Of a DNA stretch of 64,000 nucleotides, positions 45,978 through 56,576 are shown piece after piece. A program made the position numbers and the translations under genes. Every line of letters starts with the position of its first letter. Positions within the stretch are counted from its first letter, which is position 1. The stretch is from assembly GCF_030122805.1 (NCBI RefSeq), contig NZ_CP126080.1, forward strand, positions 3,291,001-3,355,000, given 5' to 3'. This DNA comes from Mesobacillus sp. AQ2. GTDB lineage: Bacteria; Bacillota; Bacilli; Bacillales; Cytobacillaceae. The notes under the pieces were generated by a model. That model saw only the letters and a program-made list of their open reading frames with translations, was not told the DNA's origin and searched no databases.

Positions 45978-47117
45978 TTAGCAGCCAATTAATCTTGCAA
46001 TCACCATTCTTTGGACTTCAGATGTTCCTTCGCCAATCTCCAGCAATTTCGCATCCCGCATATAGCGCTCGACCTCATACTCCCGCATATATCCGTATCC
46101 ACCATGAATCTGTACAGCCTGGTCAGCAACTTCCATCGCGATTTCTGAAGCATATAGCTTACACATCGAAGCTTCCTTCGAGAACGGACGTTTCTGGTCC
46201 TTCAGCCATGCCGCCTTATAGACCATATTGCGTGCAAGTTCAATTTTCATTGCCATGTCAGCAAGCTTGAACTGGATTGCCTGGAACTGGGAAATCGATC
46301 TTCCAAATTGCTGTCTTTCCTTTGCATATTTCAAAGCCTTTTCATAAGCAGCCTGTGCTACTCCCACTGCCATAGCACCAATGCCAATCCTGCCGCCATC
46401 AAGTGTCACAAGGAATTGCTTGAAGCCTTCCCCTTTCTTTCCAAGCAGGTTTTCAACCGGGACATGGACATCCTCCATCACCAGCTGTGTTGTATTCGAG
46501 GCATTCAGGCCCATTTTTTCATAATTATCGATGACAGTGAAGCCAGGTGCATCTGTAGGCACAATAATTGCACTGATTTCTTTTTCTCCATCCTTATTGC
46601 CTGTGATGGCAGTCATTGCAAGATGTTTGGCATAACTTGCATTAGTGATAAAGTTCTTGCTTCCATTGATGATGTATTCACCATCCACTTCTTTGGCTGT
46701 AGTCTGTGTCCCGCCTGCATCCGAGCCAGCATTAGGTTCAGTAAGCCCAAATGCGCCCAAAGATTCACCTGTACAAATAGGTGTCAGGTATTTCTGCTTT
46801 TGTTCTTCTGTGCCGAATAGGTTAATAGGAGCTCCGCCAAGGGATATATGTGCTGAATAAGTAATGCCGGTGGAAGCACATGCCCTGCTCAACTCCTCGG
46901 TTACAATGGCAAAGCTGACCGTATCAGCGCCTGCTCCACTATATTCCTCAGGGAAAGGCAGCCCGAGCATACCGAGTTCACCCAGCTTCTTAAAAATTTC
47001 TGTCGGAAACTGTTTCGTTTTATCCCTCTCAATCGCTCCAGGAGCTACTTCTTCCTCGGCAAATTCTCTAATCGTCCTTTTAATCATCGCCTGTTCTGAT
47101 GTTAAATCAAAATTCAT
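45978..47117 (-). CDS. Acyl-CoA dehydrogenase (short/medium-chain type)
   Basis: Oxidises acyl-CoA to trans-2-enoyl-CoA with FAD. The 379-residue protein shows FAD and substrate blocks GAFGLTEPNAGSDAGGTQTT (about 123-142), NGSKNFITNA, QFGRSISQFQAIQFKLADM and the C-terminal QIHGGYGYMREYEVERYMRD followed by the catalytic-base region EGTSEVQR. Start ATG 47117 follows GAGGGGG by 6 bases. It stands alone, with its own terminator, promoter and operator-like site. Chain length cannot be told by eye. Confidence 0.93.
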   Translation of the reverse strand: MNFDLTSEQAMIKRTIREFAEEEVAPGAIERDKTKQFPTEIFKKLGELGMLGLPFPEEYSGAGADTVSFAIVTEELSRACASTGITYSAHISLGGAPINLFGTEEQKQKYLTPICTGESLGAFGLTEPNAGSDAGGTQTTAKEVDGEYIINGSKNFITNASYAKHLAMTAITGNKDGEKEISAIIVPTDAPGFTVIDNYEKMGLNASNTTQLVMEDVHVPVENLLGKKGEGFKQFLVTLDGGRIGIGAMAVGVAQAAYEKALKYAKERQQFGRSISQFQAIQFKLADMAMKIELARNMVYKAAWLKDQKRPFSKEASMCKLYASEIAMEVADQAVQIHGGYGYMREYEVERYMRDAKLLEIGEGTSEVQRMVIARLIGC

Positions 47118-47137
47118 TTCCATCCCCCTCAAGACAT

Positions 47138-47155
47138 TGAATGCGTTTACATTCT
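47138..47155. promoter_or_regulatory. Overlapping FadR-like and cre-like operator of acyl-CoA dehydrogenase gene
   Basis: TGAATGCGTTTACATTCT has the FadR arms TGAATG and CATTC in inverted repeat. The minus strand of 47138-47151, TGTAAACGCATTCA, matches the cre consensus at all fixed bases but one. The site sits just past the -10, over the likely start of transcription. Confidence 0.55.
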
Positions 47156-47157
47156 AC

Positions 47158-47187
47158 ATTATAAAGGTGAACAGACAATTTTCTCAA
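47158..47187 (-). promoter_or_regulatory. Sigma-A-type promoter of the acyl-CoA dehydrogenase gene
   Basis: Minus strand: TTGAGA (47182-47187), 18-bp spacer, TATAAT (47158-47163). Confidence 0.7.
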
Positions 47188-47215
47188 CATTTAAAAACTT
47201 TTAAATTTTGAATTA

Positions 47216-47743
47216 TTATATGAATATAGCAACTAGCAGGACAATTAATCCTGCAATTCCCGAAACTTTGAATGACACCATCTTCCACTTCATGCCTGCA
47301 GCAAGCCATAACAGACAGTTGAGAGCAGTGATCAAATAGAGAATAGCATGTTTGTCTGGAAATAGTATTTCACCCGCCTGAATGGATGTGATCAATAAGA
47401 GGAGTCCCGAAGATAGCAAAATGACTAAATCAAGATAAGAATTCTTCAGCATATAAACAGCGATTAAAACGGATGTTATTCCAAAAAATATTGTCAAACC
47501 GATTTGCAAAAAAAGGGACAATTCAGTAAAATAAAATAAAAAAACTGAAAGCGATAACAATCCAATCAAAATTATCCTAAGAAGATTCAAAGGTCTATGG
47601 CTATTTTTGCTGATTGGCTCCCCCTCTGAACCTCCTTCAGTATATAGGTTCAGGAGAAAGTCACAATAATGATCCGGCAGCAGCCTGCTTTCTTTCCAGT
47701 ATTTGATTTCATTCGTAATGATTTTCCTGCGATGGTCATCCAT
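47216..47743 (-). CDS. Conserved five-helix membrane protein, 175 aa
   Basis: A soluble N-terminus (MDDHRRKIITNEIKYWKESR, then LLPDHYCDFLLNLYTEG) is followed by five to six hydrophobic helices from about residue 53 to the end. I recall proteins with this N-terminal block near sigA in bacilli but know no function. It lies between the acyl-CoA dehydrogenase and sigA genes, separate from both. Confidence 0.7.
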   Translation of the reverse strand: MDDHRRKIITNEIKYWKESRLLPDHYCDFLLNLYTEGGSEGEPISKNSHRPLNLLRIILIGLLSLSVFLFYFTELSLFLQIGLTIFFGITSVLIAVYMLKNSYLDLVILLSSGLLLLITSIQAGEILFPDKHAILYLITALNCLLWLAAGMKWKMVSFKVSGIAGLIVLLVAIFI

Positions 47744-47784
47744 TTATCGGCACATCCTGTCTCAAACATTTATACAGAAAAAAA

Positions 47785-47822
47785 GGAATAATTTACTCTT
47801 ATTTTAAAAAGTAAATTATTCC
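47785..47822 (-). terminator. Terminator after sigA
   Basis: A 12-bp perfect stem GGAATAATTTAC / GTAAATTATTCC with a 14-nt loop, then seven T on the minus strand. Confidence 0.9.
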
Positions 47823-47831
47823 TTGGCAATC

Positions 47832-48962
47832 CTATTCTAAAAAGTCTTTTAATCGCTTGCTTCGGCTAGGGTGTCTTAGCTTACGCAGAGCCTTAGCCTC
47901 GATCTGACGGATCCGTTCGCGTGTAACCCCGAAAACTTTACCTACTTCTTCAAGCGTACGTGTGCGCCCGTCATCCAGGCCGAAACGCAATCTCAGGACG
48001 TTCTCTTCACGGTCTGTAAGCGTATCTAGGACATCCTCCAGCTGTTCCTTCAGCAGCTCATATGCTGCGTGTTCTGAAGGAGATGTAGCATCCTGGTCTT
48101 CAATGAAATCTCCAAGGTGTGAATCATCCTCTTCACCGATTGGTGTTTCAAGTGAGACCGGCTCCTGGGCGATTTTAAGGATTTCACGGACTTTTTCTGG
48201 TGAAAGGTCCATATCTTCACCAATTTCTTCAGGTGTTGGTTCGCGTCCTAAGTCCTGCAGGAGCTGTCTTTGCACACGGATCAATTTGTTGATTGTTTCG
48301 ACCATATGGACAGGGATCCTGATTGTCCTCGCCTGGTCAGCGATCGCACGAGTGATAGCCTGGCGAATCCACCAGGTAGCATAGGTACTGAACTTGAACC
48401 CTTTTCGGTAGTCGAATTTCTCAACTGCCTTGATCAAGCCCATATTCCCTTCCTGAATCAGGTCAAGGAATAGCATGCCTCTGCCTACATAGCGTTTCGC
48501 AATACTTACGACAAGTCGAAGGTTTGCTTCAGCAAGCCGTCTTTTCGCTTCTTCATCGCCCTGCTCGATTCTTTCAGCGAGGTTGATTTCTTCCTCTGCA
48601 GAAAGAAGGTCTACTCGGCCAATTTCCTTCAGGTACATTCTTACCGGGTCATTAATTTTGACACCGGGAGGAACACTTAAATCATTCAGGTCGAATTCTT
48701 CATCGTCCTTGGCAAGCTGTTTGATGTCCGGATCTTCCTCTTCATCACTTTCGCCGACAAGTTCAATTCCCTGTTCACCGAGGAATTCGTAAAACTCATC
48801 CATTTGATCGGAATCCAGTTCGAAGCTTGAAAGCCTCTCTGCAATATCATCATAAGCAAGGACACCTGTTTTCTTGCCCAGTGCCGTTAACTGGTCTTTC
48901 ACTTGTTCAACTGTCACTTCATTTTCGGTGACTTCTTTAGAACGGGCTGACTTTTCAGCCAT
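47832..48962 (-). CDS. sigA: RNA polymerase major sigma factor SigA
   Basis: The 376-residue protein has acidic region 1.1, region 1.2 ([16 protein letters not shown]), region 2 with [20 protein letters not shown] and [20 protein letters not shown] (-10 recognition), region 3, and region 4 [20 protein letters not shown] (-35 recognition). Start ATG 48962 has AAGGAGG upstream. It lies 43 bases after dnaG in the conserved macromolecular-synthesis operon yqxD-dnaG-sigA. Confidence 0.98.
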   Translation of the reverse strand: MAEKSARSKEVTENEVTVEQVKDQLTALGKKTGVLAYDDIAERLSSFELDSDQMDEFYEFLGEQGIELVGESDEEEDPDIKQLAKDDEEFDLNDLSVPPGVKINDPVRMYLKEIGRVDLLSAEEEINLAERIEQGDEEAKRRLAEANLRLVVSIAKRYVGRGMLFLDLIQEGNMGLIKAVEKFDYRKGFKFSTYATWWIRQAITRAIADQARTIRIPVHMVETINKLIRVQRQLLQDLGREPTPEEIGEDMDLSPEKVREILKIAQEPVSLETPIGEEDDSHLGDFIEDQDATSPSEHAAYELLKEQLEDVLDTLTDREENVLRLRFGLDDGRTRTLEEVGKVFGVTRERIRQIEAKALRKLRHPSRSKRLKDFLE

Positions 48963-49005
48963 ATGTCCCCCTCCTTCCAAAAATCAAAAACAATCAGCAT
49001 AAGCT

Positions 49006-50811
49006 TTATAATGTCTTGCGCAATTGGATAATCTCTGTTGCGATTGCCGCAGCGCGCAAAATGTCGTTTTGACGTTCTGCCTGTTTTTGTTCTGCCATTT
49101 TTTCCTTTATTTTTAACATTTTTTGATAATTCAAGACCTGCTTGATATAATCAGATAATTCCTGATCGCTGATTTCCTCGTTCAGAGGCATCATCTCAAT
49201 ATCAGCAACAACCCTTTTTAGCTTATTATCCTGAAGATAATTTAAGAACGCACTTGGATCAGGGTCATGTCCTTTTTCATAGTATGCAAATAAATAAGTA
49301 ATAATAGCCTGGTGTTCATCAATATTCATCATGCTTCCTGCCAGCATTCCCTGGACCTTGTAGGTGACGTCTGCGTCTCTCATCATATGGAAGATCAGCC
49401 GTCTCTCAGCCGTATGGTATGCCGGCTTAAGCTCTGCTTTCCTTGTATAGGCCGCTGGTCTTGTTTCGGGACGTGGCTGGTTTTGTTTTCTGGGAGCTGA
49501 AGCCTGTTCCAACTGGTTAAGCTGTTGGATCAGAGCATCAAGCGACAGCGAGAATTCATTTGCCAGCTGACGCAGATACAAATCTTTTTCTACTGCCTTA
49601 TCAAGTTTGCTGATTTCTTTAAGTACTTCTTCGATATATTGAAGGCGATCTCCTTCATTCTGAAGGTTTTTTCCTCGACGGTAATATAGTAATTTAAATG
49701 CCATCAAAGTGGAGCTGGACCCAATAATATCGTTCCTGAACTTTTCTTCGCCATGCATCTTTATGAAATCGTCCGGGTCCATCCCGTCCGGCATGGTCGC
49801 TACCCTGACAGCGAACCCTGCCTTCGACAGCATGTTAGAGGCCCTGAATGCCGCTTCAATACCGGCTTTATCCGAGTCATAACATAGCGTTACAGCCTGC
49901 ACATTTCTTTTGAGCAAGGAAATATGCTCTTCGGTCAACGAAGTCCCCATCGTGGCGACTCCGTTTTCTACCCCTGCACGGTTGGCGGAGATGACATCCG
50001 CGAATCCCTCGAATAGAACAGCTTGCTGCTGTTTCCGGATCGAGCCGCGCGCAAGATGAAAATTATATAAAATTTTACTTTTATTAAAGATCTGCGTCTC
50101 GGGACTATTCAAATATTTGGGCTCTTCGTCCCCCATTGCTCTCCCTGAAAACGCAATCGTATTACCCTGATGGTCCAGGATTGGGAACATAATCCTGTTC
50201 CGGAACCTGTCAAAGTATGTCCCATCGTTTTCCCTCTGGATGACCAATCCTGCCTTAGCCATCACCCCAGGCGAAAAACCTCTTTTTTCAAGAAGTTTCA
50301 CTGCAAAATCCCAGGACGGCAATGCATAGCCTATTTGGAACCTGTCTATAGATTCCTCGGTGAATCCCCTATTCAGAAGGTACTCCAGGGCATCCTGGCC
50401 CTCTTTTGTGTTTACCAGCAAATGATGGTAGAATTTACGCAAGAGTTCATGCGCGTCGATCATTTGCTTCGAACCTTCAGGCAATTGCGGATTCCTGCTG
50501 GCTGTTGTGCCTTCTAGCTTCAGTTCAATATTTGCCAATTCGGCAAGTTTTACTGCAGCTTCCTGAAAAGACAGTCCATCGATATCCATCAGGAATGAAA
50601 ACACATTCCCTCCAGCTCCACAACCAAAGCAGTGGTAAATCTGCTTGTCAGGTGAAACCGAAAATGATGGGGAATTTTCTCCATGAAATGGACAAAGCCC
50701 AAAATAATTCCGGCCCTGCTTTTTCAATTGGACATAATCACCAATGACATCGACTATTTCAACCGCCTGCCGGATTTCATTTACTTTTTCCTCGGCAATC
50801 CTCTCTGCCAT
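49006..50811 (-). CDS. dnaG: DNA primase
   Basis: The 601-residue protein has the N-terminal zinc domain CPFHGENSPS ... YHCFGCGAGG, the TOPRIM core (VLFEGFADVISANRAGVENG, then LCYDSDKAGIEAA) and a helical DnaB-binding C-terminus. It makes RNA primers at the replication fork. The ATG at 50811 is preferred over one six bases upstream because of distance to GGGG. Confidence 0.98.
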   Translation of the reverse strand: MAERIAEEKVNEIRQAVEIVDVIGDYVQLKKQGRNYFGLCPFHGENSPSFSVSPDKQIYHCFGCGAGGNVFSFLMDIDGLSFQEAAVKLAELANIELKLEGTTASRNPQLPEGSKQMIDAHELLRKFYHHLLVNTKEGQDALEYLLNRGFTEESIDRFQIGYALPSWDFAVKLLEKRGFSPGVMAKAGLVIQRENDGTYFDRFRNRIMFPILDHQGNTIAFSGRAMGDEEPKYLNSPETQIFNKSKILYNFHLARGSIRKQQQAVLFEGFADVISANRAGVENGVATMGTSLTEEHISLLKRNVQAVTLCYDSDKAGIEAAFRASNMLSKAGFAVRVATMPDGMDPDDFIKMHGEEKFRNDIIGSSSTLMAFKLLYYRRGKNLQNEGDRLQYIEEVLKEISKLDKAVEKDLYLRQLANEFSLSLDALIQQLNQLEQASAPRKQNQPRPETRPAAYTRKAELKPAYHTAERRLIFHMMRDADVTYKVQGMLAGSMMNIDEHQAIITYLFAYYEKGHDPDPSAFLNYLQDNKLKRVVADIEMMPLNEEISDQELSDYIKQVLNYQKMLKIKEKMAEQKQAERQNDILRAAAIATEIIQLRKTL

Positions 50812-50826
50812 ATGCATGACCCCATA

Positions 50827-51276
50827 TTAGTTGTGATTCCTTGAACATATCTTAAAATTCGACAAAAGCATGTTCAATTCCTTCATGAATTTTTCTCTGT
50901 CTTTTTCGGTGAAAGGTTTTGGGCCTTTCCCGTAAAAACCCTGCCTCCTGGCCTTGGCAGAAATATGCCTAAGCTCAAGTGCAGTCTGGATTCCTTTTTC
51001 TTCGTATAAACTTCCCCTCGGGGAGATTGTGTAAACCCCTTTCGCAATGAGTGTAGATGCAAGCCCAATGTCTTGCGTCACTGCAAAATCACCTTTCTTA
51101 ACGTGATTCATTAAATAAAGGTCTACAGCCTCCTTATAGGAATCGACAAAAACCCAGTTCTGCCCCTGAAGATCATTCTTCATATGAGCGTATGAAGCCA
51201 CAAAAACAGCTTCGATGGAAAACTTCGAAGCAATTTCGACAATTTCCTTTATGACCGGGCAAGAGTCTGCATCCAC
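50827..51276 (-). CDS. yqxD: YqxD/YaiI family (UPF0178) protein, start uncertain
   Basis: The 149 residues contain the family blocks VDADSCPVIKEI, FVDSYKEAVDLYLMNHVKKGD, VTQDIGLASTL and SAKARRQGFYGKGPKPF. This is a PIN-like fold of unknown function, conserved upstream of dnaG. The only canonical start in frame is GTG at 51276, inside the motif that in other members follows about 8 further residues (here SLFVDADS). No good ribosome site precedes it. The frame stays open upstream to about 51318 without ATG, GTG or TTG, so a rare start codon or a small frameshift is possible. Confidence 0.85.
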   Translation of the reverse strand: MDADSCPVIKEIVEIASKFSIEAVFVASYAHMKNDLQGQNWVFVDSYKEAVDLYLMNHVKKGDFAVTQDIGLASTLIAKGVYTISPRGSLYEEKGIQTALELRHISAKARRQGFYGKGPKPFTEKDREKFMKELNMLLSNFKICSRNHN

Positions 51277-51587
51277 AAAAAGGGACTGACTGTTGATTTC
51301 ACTAGTATTAATTCTACATCACTCCGCATATTCCTTCTTCAGGAATGTATTTTTTACAGGGAATTTTGTCGAATTTTTTCGCGGTCTACATCTTGACAAC
51401 TGATAGTAAATAGTTTATTCGTAATCTGTCAAGTCTAAACCTAAACAGATACATTTTTATCACAATTTTTTATTATAGTATAAGAACGCCTATTTTTCCA
51501 TTATTTTTTCTCGAAAATCATCAGTGTTTAGAAGTGGAAGCTGAGGTGCGCGAAATTTTCGAGAACAAAATGGCTTCATAAAAAGAA

Positions 51588-51770
51588 TGCTCTGTTAAAC
51601 AAGACTGTTGATTCTTAATCCAGCCACTTAGTTGTCCTCAGGGTGGCGCTTAACCCGCAGGACAATGAGAAACTTCCACGAACTTGTCCACGAACGAAGA
51701 AAATACGTAAACCTTTTCGAGGAGTCTCCGCGCTGCACTAAATTAACAGGACATAAAATTTAACAGAGCA
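51588..51770 (+). repeat. MITE-like dispersed element A, copy 3 (183 bp, perfect terminal repeats)
   Basis: Begins TGCTCTGTTAAA and ends TTTAACAGAGCA, a 12-bp perfect inverted repeat. Inside are CAAGACTGTTGATT, a hairpin (TTGTCCT / AGGACAA) and the core CACGAACTTGTCCACG then AACGAAGAAAAT shared with copies 1 and 2. No reading frame. The rest of the 51277-51796 gap shows no gene. Confidence 0.75.
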
Positions 51771-51777
51771 AAAAGAA

Positions 51778-51798
51778 AGCACATACAAAATATGTGCT
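51778..51798 (-). terminator. Terminator after yqfL
   Basis: An 8-bp stem AGCACATA / TATGTGCT then TTCTTTTTG on the minus strand; overlaps the yqfL stop and abuts repeat copy 3. Confidence 0.8.
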
Positions 51799-52615
51799 AA
51801 TTGCCTATCTGCCTGTTTCGGACGGTATGGAGGATGACATTGGCCGTTTCTTCTACGGCTTTATTTGTCACATCGATTACTGGGCATCCGATTTTTTCAA
51901 CAATTCCGTCAAAATACTGTATTTCTTCTTTTATTCTCTCGATATTGGCATAAATTGCCTGGTCATTCAATCCAAGGGAAATCAGTCTTTCTCGCCTGAT
52001 CTGGTTTAACTTATCAGGCGTAATTCTAAGGCCAAAGCATTTTTCCTTTGGAACAAGGAATAATTCTTCCGGAGGATCAACTTCAGGTACAAGCGGCACA
52101 TTCGCCACTTTGTATCGCTTATGGGCCAGGTATTGTGATAAAGGCGTCTTGGAAGTTCTTGAAACCCCCACAAGGACGATATCTGCTTTAAGTATGCCCC
52201 TTGGGTCGCGGCCGTCATCGTACTTAACCGCAAACTCGATGGCTTCGACTTTCTTGAAGTAATCTTCGTCAAGTTTACGGACAAGACCAGGTTCATATAA
52301 TGGTGTCTCGCCGCTAACTACCTGGATCTGCTGCATGAGCGGACCTATGATGTCGCATGCATAAATTCCCTCTTTACTGGCAGACTCCTGCAAATAATCG
52401 CTGATTTCAGGCTTAACCAATGTGTAAGCGATCATTCCGTCATCATGCTTGGCCATGGAGATGACTTCATCGATATGTATTTTATCCTCAACATAAGGAA
52501 ATCTTTTTAGAGATACATCCAAATGTTCGAATTGGCTGATGGCAGCCTTTGTCACGAGCTCTGCTGTCTCGCCGACAGAGTCAGAAACCACATAAATAAT
52601 AGGTGTTTTATTCAT
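51797..52615 (-). CDS. yqfL: Pyruvate, phosphate dikinase regulatory-type kinase/phosphorylase (YqfL, DUF299)
   Basis: The 272-residue protein has the DUF299 start [17 protein letters not shown] and the P-loop [15 protein letters not shown] (about 152-166). Family members add phosphate to, or remove it from, PPDK or PEP synthase using ADP. In B. subtilis YqfL acts with CcpN to control gluconeogenesis. ATG at 52615 is chosen to match the family length; AAGGGG lies 11 bases upstream. It follows ccpN by 31 bases in one operon. Confidence 0.92.
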   Translation of the reverse strand: MNKTPIIYVVSDSVGETAELVTKAAISQFEHLDVSLKRFPYVEDKIHIDEVISMAKHDDGMIAYTLVKPEISDYLQESASKEGIYACDIIGPLMQQIQVVSGETPLYEPGLVRKLDEDYFKKVEAIEFAVKYDDGRDPRGILKADIVLVGVSRTSKTPLSQYLAHKRYKVANVPLVPEVDPPEELFLVPKEKCFGLRITPDKLNQIRRERLISLGLNDQAIYANIERIKEEIQYFDGIVEKIGCPVIDVTNKAVEETANVILHTVRNRQIGN

Positions 52616-52646
52616 TCTCCAATCAACCCCTTCTCCGCCTTGATTC

Positions 52647-53279
52647 TTATTCTTCTCCCAAGGCAACAAAAGCCTTTGTAATGTTTGTCTTTGTCAATCT
52701 TCCAACAATCTCATATCCTTCATCTGTATCCTTGATGATCGGCAGGGCATCAATCTGTTTTTCAATTAATTCCTTTGCAGCATCAATCAGCAGATCATCC
52801 CGCCTGCAAACTGTTATATTCGGCATCCTTGTCATGATGATATTCACTGGCAGCGTGGACAGCTCCTGATTCCCGATGCTTGCCCTCAATAAATCTTTCC
52901 GGGACAGCACACCTACGAGTTTCGAAGTCTTATCTACCACGAATAATGTACCTACATCCTCAAGGAACATCGTAACAATCGCATCATAGACAGATACATT
53001 TTCAGGGACGACGACCGGAATGGACTGATAATCCCTGACAAGGATTTTTTTAAGATTCTCAGAAAGCAGCTGATTACCGGATTTTCCGGTATAGAAGTAC
53101 CCGACTCGAGGTCTGGCATCCAAATATCCCGCCATCGTCAGGATGGCAAGATCAGGCCTGAGGGTAGCTCTGGTCAGATTAAGTTTTTCTGCTATATGTT
53201 CTCCGGTGATCGGTCCGTTATCCTTTACGATTTGCAGGATCTGCTCCTGTCGTTTATTCAGTTCGATTGTCCTCACCAC
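52647..53279 (-). CDS. ccpN: Catabolite repressor CcpN (HTH + two CBS domains)
   Basis: The 210-residue protein has an N-terminal helix-turn-helix ([33 protein letters not shown]) and two CBS domains ([20 protein letters not shown] about 96; [20 protein letters not shown] about 162). CcpN represses gapB and pckA on glycolytic carbon. GTG start, with a weak GATGGG site. Neighbour yqfL is its known operon partner. Confidence 0.93.
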   Translation of the reverse strand: MVRTIELNKRQEQILQIVKDNGPITGEHIAEKLNLTRATLRPDLAILTMAGYLDARPRVGYFYTGKSGNQLLSENLKKILVRDYQSIPVVVPENVSVYDAIVTMFLEDVGTLFVVDKTSKLVGVLSRKDLLRASIGNQELSTLPVNIIMTRMPNITVCRRDDLLIDAAKELIEKQIDALPIIKDTDEGYEIVGRLTKTNITKAFVALGEE

Positions 53280-53505
53280 CCATCGGGATTTTCTATTTAT
53301 CCCGTATTCTTGGTTTTCAGCTTTTCCGAGATAGCCTCATTAGCTGACACTGAGGATTTATGTATTACAGGTTTCCCGAAAAAAGCTTAATAAGATTATT
53401 ATATACTACATGAGGTAACCAAAAGAAAGAATTTTTATAACCTTCTTATCAATCTAATGACTTTTTCTCTTCTCACAGATCATACCTAATAAAAAAGTAC
53501 TTATT

Positions 53506-53535
53506 AGAGTGCCTTCCCATGCAGGAAGGCACTCT
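53506..53535 (-). terminator. Terminator after glyS
   Basis: A 12-bp perfect stem AGAGTGCCTTCC / GGAAGGCACTCT; a T6 run comes 11 bases later on the minus strand. Confidence 0.7.
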
Positions 53536-53571
53536 TTCAGTTCACCGATCTGTTTCTGTGAATAAAGCATG

Positions 53572-55647
53572 CTATTTTACGACGATATCATTCACCTTGC
53601 CAAGTTTCATGATCAGAACCGCTAGTGCTGCCATTTGATTCAGGCGATTTTCCCGGACATCAGGGTTTTCTGCCATAACCATGGTATGCTCAAAATAATC
53701 ATTGATTTCCGGCTTGATTTCAGCCAGCAGCTGATAATAGGAAGCTGCATCCATTCCATCTTCAGCCTTCTTGCCGAGTTGAAGATACTTTTCATATAAC
53801 TTTTGCTCATACTCATTTTCGAAGCGTTCCGGTTCGATTTCACCAAGCACTTCTTTCTTGCTGGCAATATTCAAGACCCGGCTCAATGCTTCCATATTTT
53901 CCTTAAAGTCTTCCTTGCCGCTGGCATCCTGAAGTGCCGCTGCTTTATCCATAAGGGCAGAAACGATACCAATTTCCCCGCCAAGTACGGCATCGATGAG
54001 ATCGTAGCGGATTCCCCGCTCCTGCAGCATGTGCTTGACTCTCAGCTTAAAGAACTGGATAAGGTCATGGTATACCTCTTCTTCAGAGCGCTTGCCGATT
54101 CCTGCTTCAGACACAAGGTTAAGCGATAAGCCGACAAGGTTTTCAAGGGTGATGTCCCACTTCTTTTCCATAAGCGTCTGGACAATACCTGCCGCCTGTC
54201 TCCTTAATGCATAAGGATCCTGTGAGCCGCTTGGAATGATGCCAAGTGAGAAAAACGCAACAATCGTGTCAAGTTTATCGGCGATTGCAACCAGTGCACC
54301 TGCAGGTGATCCTGGAATAGAGTCATCCGCATTGCGAGGCATATAATGCTCGTTGATTGCAGTTGCCACATCCCGGCTTTCGCCTTTTTGCAAAGCGTAT
54401 TTTTCTCCCATTATTCCCTGAAGTTCCGGGAATTCGTAGACCATCTGTGAAACCAGGTCGAATTTGCTGATTTCCGCTGCTCTGTCTGCGGCGCTTACGA
54501 TCTCAGGTGCAAAATCCATTCTTTCAGCAATCAATCTGACAAGCTTGCGGACACGATCTGATTTTTCAGCGATTGTGCCGATTTCTTCGTGATAGACAAT
54601 ATTCTTTAATTTTTCTAAAGCTGATTCGATCTGCATTTTTTGATCTTCTTTATAGAAAAACGCAGCATCAGCCAATCTTGCTCTTAATACTTTTTCATTT
54701 CCGCGGGCCACTTTTTCGATATGGAGGTGGTCACCGTTCCTGACAGTGATGAAATGAGGAAGAAGCTCCCCTTCTGCTGACTTGACAGGGAAATATCTCT
54801 GATGCTCCTTCATGGATGTGATCAGGACTTCACTCGGGATTTCGAGGAATTCTTCTTCAAAACGGCCATATAAGGCTGTTGGATATTCGACCAGATTATT
54901 GACCTCTTCCAGCAAGTCTTCATCTACTGGGATTACCCATCCGTTTTCTTCCTCAATTTTTTCAAGCTGGGAAGTAATCGCGTCTTTGCGCTTTTGTGCA
55001 TCTGCGACCACATACTGGCCCAATAATACTTCTTCATATTCTTCAGGAGCTGATAACTGAATTTCCCCTTCTCCAAGAAAGCGATGGCCTCTTGTCGTAC
55101 TGCCTGTTTGAACACCGGCTATTTCAAAAGGAATGATGTCGTTGCCGAACATAGCCACAAGCCATTTGATCGGGCGGACATAACGAAGTTCAAGATCTGC
55201 CCAACGCATGTTTTTCGGAAAGGTCAACCCTGTGATAATCGCTTTTAACTCAACAAGAAGATCAAAGGTTTCCTGCCCCTTGATAAATTTCTTTACATGG
55301 GCATACTCTACGCCGTTGATTTCCTTGAAATAAATATCTTCGACCGTCATTCCCTGTCCGCGTGTGAAGCCCATTGTTGCCTTGGACCACTTGCCATCCT
55401 CAGTTAAAGCGATCTTTTTCGCAGGTCCTTTTGCCTCTTCCTCGCTGTCCTCCTGACGCTCATCGACATTCGCGACAAGCAAGGCAAGCCTGCGAGGTGT
55501 CGAGAAGATGCTGATGCCCTCAAATCCAATATTATTTGTATTCAGCCAGTTCTCTACTTTGGAAGCCAGCTGGTTAATGGAGTCGGTAATGAATCTTGCA
55601 GGCATTTCTTCAAGACCGATTTCAAGCAATAAATTCCGTTTAGTCAT
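53572..55647 (-). CDS. glyS: Glycyl-tRNA synthetase beta subunit
   Basis: The 691-residue protein starts [20 protein letters not shown], the family hallmark, and contains [10 protein letters not shown] and [14 protein letters not shown] [10 protein letters not shown], with a C-terminal anticodon-binding region. Start ATG 55647 overlaps the glyQ end by 8 bases and has AGGAGCAGG upstream. With GlyQ it forms the alpha2beta2 enzyme charging tRNA-Gly. Confidence 0.98.
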   Translation of the reverse strand: MTKRNLLLEIGLEEMPARFITDSINQLASKVENWLNTNNIGFEGISIFSTPRRLALLVANVDERQEDSEEEAKGPAKKIALTEDGKWSKATMGFTRGQGMTVEDIYFKEINGVEYAHVKKFIKGQETFDLLVELKAIITGLTFPKNMRWADLELRYVRPIKWLVAMFGNDIIPFEIAGVQTGSTTRGHRFLGEGEIQLSAPEEYEEVLLGQYVVADAQKRKDAITSQLEKIEEENGWVIPVDEDLLEEVNNLVEYPTALYGRFEEEFLEIPSEVLITSMKEHQRYFPVKSAEGELLPHFITVRNGDHLHIEKVARGNEKVLRARLADAAFFYKEDQKMQIESALEKLKNIVYHEEIGTIAEKSDRVRKLVRLIAERMDFAPEIVSAADRAAEISKFDLVSQMVYEFPELQGIMGEKYALQKGESRDVATAINEHYMPRNADDSIPGSPAGALVAIADKLDTIVAFFSLGIIPSGSQDPYALRRQAAGIVQTLMEKKWDITLENLVGLSLNLVSEAGIGKRSEEEVYHDLIQFFKLRVKHMLQERGIRYDLIDAVLGGEIGIVSALMDKAAALQDASGKEDFKENMEALSRVLNIASKKEVLGEIEPERFENEYEQKLYEKYLQLGKKAEDGMDAASYYQLLAEIKPEINDYFEHTMVMAENPDVRENRLNQMAALAVLIMKLGKVNDIVVK

Positions 55648-56530
55648 TTTTAACCTGCTCCTTCCTTTTAATGATTGGGAAGCCCAGTTTCTCTCTTTCT
55701 TCATAAAAAGTCTTCGCAACTTTCTTGGCAAGGTTGCGGATACGGGCAATATAACCCGTTCTTTCTGTTACGGAAATAGCACCGCGCGCATCAAGAATGT
55801 TAAAAGTATGCGAACACTTCAGGACATAATCATAGGCAGGATGGACAAGCCCTTCATCCATCTGGCGATTCGCTTCCTTTTCGTAAATATTGAAAAGGTT
55901 GAACAGCATATCTTTGTCAGAAGTTTCAAATGTATACTTGGAATGCTCATATTCAGGCTGACCGAATATGTCCCTCACTGTAAAACCGTTTGTCCACTCA
56001 AGGTCAAAAACATTTTCTTTATCCTGGATATAAGACGCAAGGCGTTCGATTCCGTAAGTAATTTCAACAGATACTGGTTTGCAGTCAAGCCCGCCTACCT
56101 GCTGGAAATAGGTGAATTGGGTGATTTCCATTCCATCCAGCCATACTTCCCAGCCAAGACCAGCGCAGCCAAGTGACGGGTTTTCCCAGTTATCTTCTAC
56201 AAAACGGATATCATGTTCCAGCGGATCAATTCCGAGCGCTTTCAGGGAATCCAGGTAAAGTTCCTGGATATTGTCTGGAGAAGGCTTCATGATCACCTGG
56301 AATTGATGATGCTGATAAAGCCTGTTCGGGTTCTCTCCGTAGCGGCCGTCTGCCGGGCGGCGTGATGGCTCTACATAAGCGACATTCCATGGCTCAGGTC
56401 CAATTGCCCGCAAAAAAGTATATGGGCTCATCGTTCCTGCCCCTTTTTCGGTGTCATAAGCCTGCATAAGGACGCATCCCTGTTCAGACCAGTGTTTTTG
56501 CAGTGTTAAAATCATGTTTTGGATATTCAT
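55640..56530 (-). CDS. glyQ: Glycyl-tRNA synthetase alpha subunit
   Basis: The 296-residue catalytic subunit starts [20 protein letters not shown] and carries the class II motifs in [32 protein letters not shown] and [13 protein letters not shown]. It lies under a T-box leader and is coupled to glyS. Confidence 0.98.
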   Translation of the reverse strand: MNIQNMILTLQKHWSEQGCVLMQAYDTEKGAGTMSPYTFLRAIGPEPWNVAYVEPSRRPADGRYGENPNRLYQHHQFQVIMKPSPDNIQELYLDSLKALGIDPLEHDIRFVEDNWENPSLGCAGLGWEVWLDGMEITQFTYFQQVGGLDCKPVSVEITYGIERLASYIQDKENVFDLEWTNGFTVRDIFGQPEYEHSKYTFETSDKDMLFNLFNIYEKEANRQMDEGLVHPAYDYVLKCSHTFNILDARGAISVTERTGYIARIRNLAKKVAKTFYEEREKLGFPIIKRKEQVKND

Positions 56531-56576
56531 CTTTACACCTCCGGAAAATTTTCAGTTCAAGTTTATGGATCGATTA

